DNA from: Struthio camelus
Taxonomy: Eukaryota > Chordata > Aves > Struthioniformes > Struthionidae
Assembly: GCF_040807025.1 (NCBI RefSeq)
Contig: NC_090967.1
Span: 370,001-434,000, forward strand
Direction: 5' to 3'
DNA: 64,000 nucleotides
Positions 60,501 to 64,000 of this stretch are shown here, one piece after another. The translations under genes were made by a program, and so were the position numbers. The notes beneath the pieces were generated by a model, which was not told where the DNA came from, did no database searches, and worked only from the letters and a program-made list of their open reading frames with translations. Numbering within the stretch: position 1 is the first letter of the stretch; every line of letters begins with the position of its first letter.

Positions 60501-62640
60501 CCCCACACCTCATGCTATAAGCCAGGCCCCAGACATCCCAATGGATGGACACAGCCTCAGGAATGAGCATGGCCAGACTCAGCCTGGGGCCACAGGGGAC
60601 ATTGCGTCTTCCCCAGCCCCTCATGCCACATCTCCTTATCCCGCAGAGAGTGTGCCCCGAGATGGGGCATCGTCTAAGGTCATCAAGTTGGACTCAGTGC
60701 GGCAGATTGCAGAAAAGGTGAGAGCCTGGGAGACCTTCACTGTGTTCTGGAAGGTGGATGGGCCAGGGTTTGCGGGGGGGGGGGGGGAGGGGAACCTCCT
60801 AGGGAACCCTGCCTCCATCCCTGTCCCTCTCTGCGATGGGGCTGACTGCTGGTTTCCTGCCCCCCAGGACAAGCATGCCCTGCTGGACATCACACCCTTG
60901 GCTGTGGAGCGCCTCAACTATGTGCAGTACTACCCAGTGGTGGTGTTTTGCGAGCCTGAGAGCCGCCAGGGCATCAAGGCCATGCGCCAGTGGCTGGTGC
61001 CTGACTCCAAGAAGAGCTCCCGGCGCCTCTACGCCCAGGCCAACAAGATGAAGAAGTACTGCAGCCACCTCTTCACCGCCACCATCAGTCTCAGTGGCAG
61101 TGGCAACACTTGGTACCAGGCACTCAAGGACATCATCAGGGAACAGCAGAGCCAGCCCATATGGACGGCGGAAGGGCAGGTACATGGACATGGGGGGGGG
61201 GGCCCCCCTGTGGCGAGGGTCAGCCTCACACAGTTGCACGCTGGGCAGGTAATGGCACTAGGGAGCTGCCGGGGAGCCCCTGTGGGGCTGTGTCTATCCT
61301 CTCTGTGCCCCAGGTCCTGGATTCTTCTCTTCCCCACCCTGCAGGTGGATGTGGGGGTGGAGGACAACCTGGACCTGCTGAACCCGTCGAGTGCGGCAAC
61401 CTCGGGCTACCTGACCTGTGACAGCCATGCCAACAGCGACTATGACGACACAGATGGCGAGGCAGGCCTCTACACTGATGGTGAAGCAGAAGATGACTAT
61501 GACCAGCCTGCACTAGCCCGCTCCTCTGAGCCAGTGGAGACGTATCCAAGCCACAACCTGATTGAGCAGGCGAATCCCCCTATTCCGGTATGAGGGACCA
61601 GTGGGGCAGAGGGTGGCACAGAGCTCTGCTTTGGGGGGGGGGGGGGGGGGGCTGATTTTTCTAGCCTGCTGTGGCATAACCAGGAGCATCACCTCTACCT
61701 GTTGCAGAGCACAGCCAGGTATCCATGCCCAGCTCTGGTGCCTCGCCACCCTTTTCCCATGGGGGAGAGCAGCACAGCTCCAAGCTGGAGCACAGATCCT
61801 GCTTGCCCAGCACTGTGGCCCTCTGGGGCTCAGCTCCACCACCTCTAATCCACGTCTCTCCTGTCTTTAACAGGCAACAGAGCAGCAGCCGCAGAGCGAG
61901 CGGACGCAGCGCTATGACAGCATCAGGTGCGGTGTGTGCTGGGGTCTGCCAGGGAGTTAATGTGCCGTCCCCTCCTGCCCAGGGATGTAGTACAGATTGA
62001 GCCCCAAACACATTTGCTGCGTACACAGCTGCTGGCCCTGTGGCATCACTGGTGGCACTGGGGGAAGGGGGGGTATTGCTGGGACTGGCACTGTCCTGCC
62101 CCAAAAGTTGCACCTGGGGCTGGGGAAGGGCCCAGGGAACTGTTGGGTCCTGCTCTGCCTGGCCTGACTGCGTGCTGCAGGGACGGCTACCAGTCCCAAT
62201 TGGGCCACAGAGGCATCACTGTGGTTTCTCATCCTCTCCCTCCTCCCCCACCACCTAGGGAATACGAGCGCAATGCTGTCAGGAAGAGGTTCACACGGGC
62301 CCGGGACGACTCGGACCAGGACGAAGGCTATGAGTGGGGCCCAGCTACAGATGTGTAGCTGGGTAGGCTCAGCACTTGCCTAGGAAGGCCTCGTGCTGCT
62401 GTGCTAGCCTCTGCCACGCGGCAGCCAGGCCCCTCCAGCCAGCCCTGCCACAGCCCCACACCACTGGCGCCTGTTCGAGTTATAACCGAGGCAGTGCCAT
62501 GCAGCATCCTGCAACCAGGCCGGGCTGGGCCTAGTCCTGCTGCACCCATACCAGCTGGCACCTCCAAGTGCCTCTGTCCCCTTTCAGCCATAGCTTTGCC
62601 TCAGCTGCTGAAATAAAGACACCATTTTAACACAGGCTGT
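51572..62640 (+). CDS. TJP3: TJP3 gene, tight junction protein ZO-3 (whole gene span)
   Basis: TJP3 is a membrane-associated guanylate kinase scaffold that links claudins, occludin and other junction proteins to the cytoskeleton (family knowledge). Nineteen exons from the conserved [16 protein letters not shown] start join in phase into 938 residues (human is about 919-933); an upstream exon would add nine. Domains in 938 numbering: PDZ1 about 10-93 with GFGF at 21-24; an Arg/Ser-rich linker 95-235; PDZ2 about 236-322 with YGLKLG; PDZ3 about 425-507 with [10 protein letters not shown]3 about 517-582; GuK about 650-810, lacking the ATP-binding GxxGxGK loop (it reads [10 protein letters not shown]), so a binding rather than catalytic domain, as in all ZO proteins; an acidic tail; and a C-terminal TDV, a class I PDZ ligand. 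The gene is divergent from PIP5K1C. Confidence 0.96.
53388..53444 (+). CDS. TJP3: TJP3 exon 2 (conserved MEEMVIW start)
   Basis: The acceptor is TTCCGTTAACAG; the exon reads GTTGCAGCT and then ATG at 53397, encoding [16 protein letters not shown], the hallmark ZO-family N-terminus. The donor is AAG/GTGAGC, phase 0. Confidence 0.93.
53918..54042 (+). CDS. TJP3: TJP3 exon 3 (PDZ1, first half)
   Basis: Encodes [19 protein letters not shown] through [12 protein letters not shown]; the carboxylate-binding loop is GFGF. The acceptor is CTGCACTAG and the donor CCA/GTGAGT. 125 nt, phase 0 to 2. Confidence 0.93.
54311..54413 (+). CDS. TJP3: TJP3 exon 4 (PDZ1, second half)
   Basis: Encodes [20 protein letters not shown] and [14 protein letters not shown], completing PDZ1. 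Where other ZO proteins have an acidic or Gly turn before HIVMVNG, this one has Met-Lys. The acceptor is CCCTTCCAG and the donor ATT/GTGAGT. 103 nt, phase 2 to 0. Confidence 0.93.
55026..55506 (+). CDS. TJP3: TJP3 exon 5 (Arg/Ser-rich linker and start of PDZ2)
   Basis: The largest exon (160 codons plus 1 base): [42 protein letters not shown], a basic Arg/His/Ser-rich stretch, then [20 protein letters not shown], which is diagnostic for ZO-3. The acceptor is TTTCCACCTGCAG and the donor GAAG/GTAGAG. Phase 0 to 1. Confidence 0.95.
55792..55895 (+). CDS. TJP3: TJP3 exon 6 (PDZ2)
   Basis: Encodes [19 protein letters not shown] and [16 protein letters not shown], the core of PDZ2, which mediates domain-swapped dimerisation among ZO proteins (family knowledge). 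The acceptor is CTGGTGCAG and the donor AAG/GTACAG. 104 nt, phase 1 to 0. Confidence 0.95.
57001..57163 (+). CDS. TJP3: TJP3 exon 7 (end of PDZ2)
   Basis: Encodes [20 protein letters not shown] then [20 protein letters not shown] and a Ser/Asp-rich end. The acceptor is TTCCTTCTCCAG and the donor ATG/GTAAGG. 163 nt, phase 0 to 1. Confidence 0.95.
57249..57339 (+). CDS. TJP3: TJP3 exon 8 (linker)
   Basis: Encodes [20 protein letters not shown] and [11 protein letters not shown], aligning with the mammalian EDISDLASELSQAPPS linker. The acceptor is TTGTTGCTGCAG and the donor ACC/GTAAGC. 91 nt, phase 1 to 2. Confidence 0.9.
57647..57711 (+). CDS. TJP3: TJP3 exon 9 (basic linker)
   Basis: Encodes [18 protein letters not shown] then APGP, a basic patch between PDZ2 and PDZ3. 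The acceptor is ACTTTGTTCCAG and the donor CTG/GTAAGT. 65 nt, phase 2 to 1. This linker is poorly conserved, so it rests on splice sites and phase. Confidence 0.8.
57892..57970 (+). CDS. TJP3: TJP3 exon 10 (linker)
   Basis: Encodes [20 protein letters not shown] and RAACKDG. The acceptor is TATTTCACCGCAG and the donor TGG/GTACGT. 79 nt, phase 1 to 2. The next exon restores the conserved [11 protein letters not shown]. Confidence 0.82.
58101..58257 (+). CDS. TJP3: TJP3 exon 11 (PDZ3)
   Basis: Encodes [20 protein letters not shown] and [20 protein letters not shown] then [12 protein letters not shown], nearly identical to mammalian ZO-3 PDZ3. The acceptor is CTCGTGGCAG and the donor CAG/GTACCT. 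157 nt, phase 2 to 0. Confidence 0.97.
58702..58810 (+). CDS. TJP3: TJP3 exon 12 (end of PDZ3)
   Basis: Encodes [20 protein letters not shown] and [16 protein letters not shown]. The acceptor is TCCATGGCAG and the donor ACA/GTGAGT. 109 nt, phase 0 to 1. Confidence 0.96.
59233..59452 (+). CDS. TJP3: TJP3 exon 13 (SH3)
   Basis: Encodes [20 protein letters not shown], the charged segment [19 protein letters not shown], and [20 protein letters not shown] with QSR, an SH3 domain of the MAGUK type. The acceptor is TGGGCTCCAG and the donor CAG/GTAGGG. 220 nt, phase 1 to 2. Confidence 0.96.
59797..59993 (+). CDS. TJP3: TJP3 exon 14 (SH3-GuK hinge, U5)
   Basis: Encodes [20 protein letters not shown] then [20 protein letters not shown] and [20 protein letters not shown], the U5 hinge implicated in occludin binding in ZO proteins. 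The acceptor is CCCATCCCAG and the donor GAAG/GTGGGT. 197 nt, phase 2 to 1. Confidence 0.95.
60253..60348 (+). CDS. TJP3: TJP3 exon 15 (GuK start)
   Basis: Encodes [20 protein letters not shown] and [12 protein letters not shown]. The glycine/lysine nucleotide loop of true guanylate kinases is absent. The acceptor is TCTCTCCACAG and the donor CCC/GTAAGT. 96 nt, phase 1 to 1. Confidence 0.95.
60647..60717 (+). CDS. TJP3: TJP3 exon 16 (GuK)
   Basis: Encodes [20 protein letters not shown] then IAEK. The acceptor is TTATCCCGCAG and the donor AAG/GTGAGA. 71 nt, phase 1 to 0. The intron that follows stays open in frame. Confidence 0.94.
60868..61179 (+). CDS. TJP3: TJP3 exon 17 (GuK)
   Basis: Encodes [40 protein letters not shown] and, near the end, [20 protein letters not shown], the rest of the GuK-like domain. 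The acceptor is TGCCCCCCAG and the donor CAG/GTACAT. 312 nt, phase 0 to 0. The following intron is also open in frame. Confidence 0.97.
61345..61587 (+). CDS. TJP3: TJP3 exon 18 (acidic tail)
   Basis: Encodes [20 protein letters not shown], then an Asp/Glu-rich stretch with [20 protein letters not shown] and the conserved [11 protein letters not shown]. The acceptor is CCACCCTGCAG and the donor CCG/GTATGA. 243 nt, phase 0 to 0. Confidence 0.95.
61874..61926 (+). CDS. TJP3: TJP3 exon 19
   Basis: Encodes [18 protein letters not shown], matching the mammalian QWRQDSMR region. The acceptor is GTCTTTAACAG and the donor CAG/GTGCGG. 53 nt, phase 0 to 2. Confidence 0.88.
62259..62358 (+). CDS. TJP3: TJP3 exon 20 (C-terminus and stop)
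   Basis: Encodes [20 protein letters not shown] and [12 protein letters not shown], ending with TAG at 62356-62358. The mammalian protein ends in GPATDL, so the class I PDZ ligand is kept with Val for Leu. The acceptor is CCCACCACCTAG. Confidence 0.97.
62359..62640 (+). other. TJP3: TJP3 3' UTR
   Basis: A short 3' UTR of about 280 bases between the stop codon and the expected cleavage site after the AATAAA at 62612. A GT-rich stretch (TTTTCTTGTGTGCTGGG) follows, fitting a downstream element. Confidence 0.85.
62612..62617 (+). terminator. TJP3: TJP3 polyadenylation signal (AATAAA)
   Basis: Canonical hexamer 254 bases after the stop codon, with a GT-rich element about 25-40 bases downstream. 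Confidence 0.9.
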
Positions 62641-62939
62641 TTTCTTGTGTGCTGGGTGGCCGTGCATAGGGGAGAGCCGCAGACAGATGACCTGGCTAGG
62701 AACCATGCTGCCTTTGGGGCTGCGATGCCCTGCCTGCTCTGGGTCCTGGGCCTGAGCAGCACAGGCCAGTGCTGAGGGCACTGCTGCAGGATCAGGCTTG
62801 GGGCAGCAAGGTTGTGCTAATACCAAGGCTCACGGAGAAACTAGGCTGTGTCCTCCAAAGAGCTGGGCTTTCTCCTACGCAGCCTAGCTGCTTCTCCCTA
62901 CCTCAGCCAGGGTTCCTTGCCCAGAAACACAGCTGCCAA

Positions 62940-63941
62940 CATCTCCCAAAACTTTTATTTTTACATCAATCAAGCACACAGGCAAAGTTGTGTCAGCGCT
63001 GCCTTGGCCAAACAGGCCCAGGGAACTGCTCAGGCAATATGCATCCCCGGGAAGCCCTCATCTCTGGCCCGGACCCGGGGCTGCCTTGGGGGGGGGGGTG
63101 TGCATGTCACCACCCAGGACAAGAGCAGGGCTGGGCAGTGCCATGTGTCCCCCTGTGCGGAGGGACAGTCCTGAGGGCTGGGACCCAGTGCTGGGGGGGG
63201 GGGGGAGGGGGGAAGCACCGGGCTGTGCATGCAGAGCGATTAAAGGCACACCCAGGGAGGCAGAGGTAGTTTCCCAGCTGGGTACAACAGGTCTAACAGG
63301 GACCGTGTACCCCAACAGACCACTGGCAAAGCCAGGGAGGAGAAGCAGGTGCCAAGGGCCCTGCTGCAATACAGGCTGAGTTTTAGAGCGCCCAGCTCTC
63401 TCTTGGGGGGTGCCAGCATGTGCCCACATGCTGGTTCAAGGGGTATAGCGCTGCTCTGGAACTGTGCCAGGACAAGCCCCAGGAGTTGTGCTCAAGCACC
63501 GTCCCTTTTGGGGGAAAGGCACAACTGGTGAGGGAAAAGCACTACTGGGGGGTGATTGGATGAGGCAACCTTTCATGCTGGGTCCCCCTCTCCTTCTGCG
63601 AGCACCAGGTCAAGGAGAGGGACTGCGTGAAGCAGTGGAACAGGCACTGTACAGCCTCAGTGAAGCAGAGATGGATGAACAGAGGTCAAGGAGAAGGGTC
63701 AGGGACCCAAACCACGGCACCCCATGCCGAAACACTGCTCAGGCTAGGCATCATGCCCTCAGAGTCTCTCACTGGGTCCTGAGTGAAACAGAAACGGTGC
63801 AGGATTAGGCCCTGCTGGGGGCCAGAGGGCTCCAATGACAGTGCTGAGGCAGGAGGCAGAGCACGTTCTGCCCTCGCAACCCCAAGCTCACTCCAGCCCG
63901 GCCCCAGGCACATATAGTGACAACCAGGCACAGTCAACAGC
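62940..63941 (-). other. APBA3: APBA3 3' UTR
   Basis: About 1 kb between the APBA3 stop codon (63942-63944) and the AATAAA at 62954-62959 on the minus strand. It contains G-runs on the plus strand at 63088-63098 and 63193-63205, so the RNA would be C-rich there. I assume no intron separates the stop from the signal. Confidence 0.7.
62954..62959 (-). terminator. APBA3: APBA3 polyadenylation signal (AATAAA on minus strand)
   Basis: Plus-strand TTTATT, read as AATAAA on the minus strand, is the first canonical hexamer downstream of the APBA3 stop codon found by eye. Confidence 0.7.
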
Positions 63942-64000
63942 TCAGAGAAAGATGGGCTGCTCCTGCCCTGTCAGTAAGCGGTACGTGGAAGCTGGCATCG
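63942..64000 (-). CDS. APBA3: APBA3 (Mint3/X11 gamma), last 18 codons, partial at window edge
   Basis: APBA proteins are PTB-PDZ-PDZ adaptors that bind the amyloid precursor protein tail and act in Golgi and vesicle traffic; APBA3 also modulates HIF signalling (family knowledge). The minus strand reads MPASTYRLLTGQEQPIFL then TGA, matching the remembered MPAATYRLLTGQEQPVYL end of mammalian APBA3. Gene order next to TJP3 agrees with human. Only the end of the second PDZ domain's tail is inside the window; the upstream boundary lies outside it. The penultimate residue is Phe where mammals have Tyr. Confidence 0.9.
   Translation of the reverse strand, partial: MPASTYRLLTGQEQPIFL

Larger units (their letters stand above)
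51590..62258 (+). other. TJP3: TJP3 introns (non-coding remainder)
   Basis: Nineteen compact introns, from 85 bases to about 1.8 kb. Those above 300 bases are 51590-53387, 53445-53917, 54414-55025, 55896-57000, 57340-57646, 58258-58701, 58811-59232, 59453-59796 and 61927-62258. No other gene or mobile element was recognised. Several late introns carry long G-runs: G14 at 60774, G11 at 61192 and G19 at 61633. Confidence 0.75.

Noticed and set aside
1-64000. CRISPR arrays, operons, prophage or bacterial-type systems
   Set aside because: The window is a spliced vertebrate locus. The only regular repeats are head-to-tail minisatellites without spacers.

Overview
This is a vertebrate nuclear genomic window, most probably from a bird. 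It holds two large, divergently transcribed, intron-containing genes and the tail of a third. The gene order is PIP5K1C (minus strand), TJP3 (plus strand), APBA3 (minus strand, last coding bases only). I recall the same order from human 19p13.3 and the homologous chicken microchromosome. Compact GT-AG introns in TJP3, large CpG-rich promoter zones and the absence of any interspersed repeat family I could recognise in 64 kb favour an avian genome over a mammalian one. The species cannot be read from the sequence.

Layout. About 20-45640 (minus) is PIP5K1C, type I gamma phosphatidylinositol-4-phosphate 5-kinase. Seventeen coding exons assemble in phase into a protein of about 649 residues, interrupted by a first intron of about 27 kb. 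Its CpG-island promoter lies at about 45.25-46.6 kb, with a GC-rich tandem array of 13 units just inside intron 1. From 46.6 to 50.4 kb is GC-rich intergenic DNA with no gene I can support, apart from a stray polyadenylation-like signal. From 50.4 to 51.6 kb is the presumed TJP3 promoter region, which carries a 42-bp tandem repeat whose first three units each contain a textbook CCAAT box. From 51572 to about 62640 (plus) is TJP3 (ZO-3), with 20 coding exons and 938 residues from the conserved start, or 947 with an upstream start exon. Its domains are PDZ1, PDZ2, PDZ3, SH3 and GuK, followed by an acidic tail and a C-terminal TDV. From about 62940 to 64000 (minus) are the 3' UTR and last 18 codons of APBA3 (Mint3/X11 gamma), convergent with TJP3.

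How the genes relate. PIP5K1C makes PI(4,5)P2 at adhesions and synapses, TJP3 is a cytoplasmic scaffold of tight junctions, and APBA3 is a PDZ adaptor. They are physical neighbours; nothing in the sequence shows a shared pathway. PIP5K1C and TJP3 diverge from promoters about 6 kb apart, and TJP3 and APBA3 converge with polyadenylation signals about 340 bp apart.

All exon boundaries were placed by hand from GT/AG sites, phase continuity and remembered family sequences. I see no sign of a novel multi-gene system. The best leads are the CCAAT-box minisatellite, two consecutive TJP3 introns that stay open in frame, a candidate 30-nt PIP5K1C microexon, an unusual PIP5K1C C-terminus, and a Tyr-to-Phe change at the APBA3 C-terminus.
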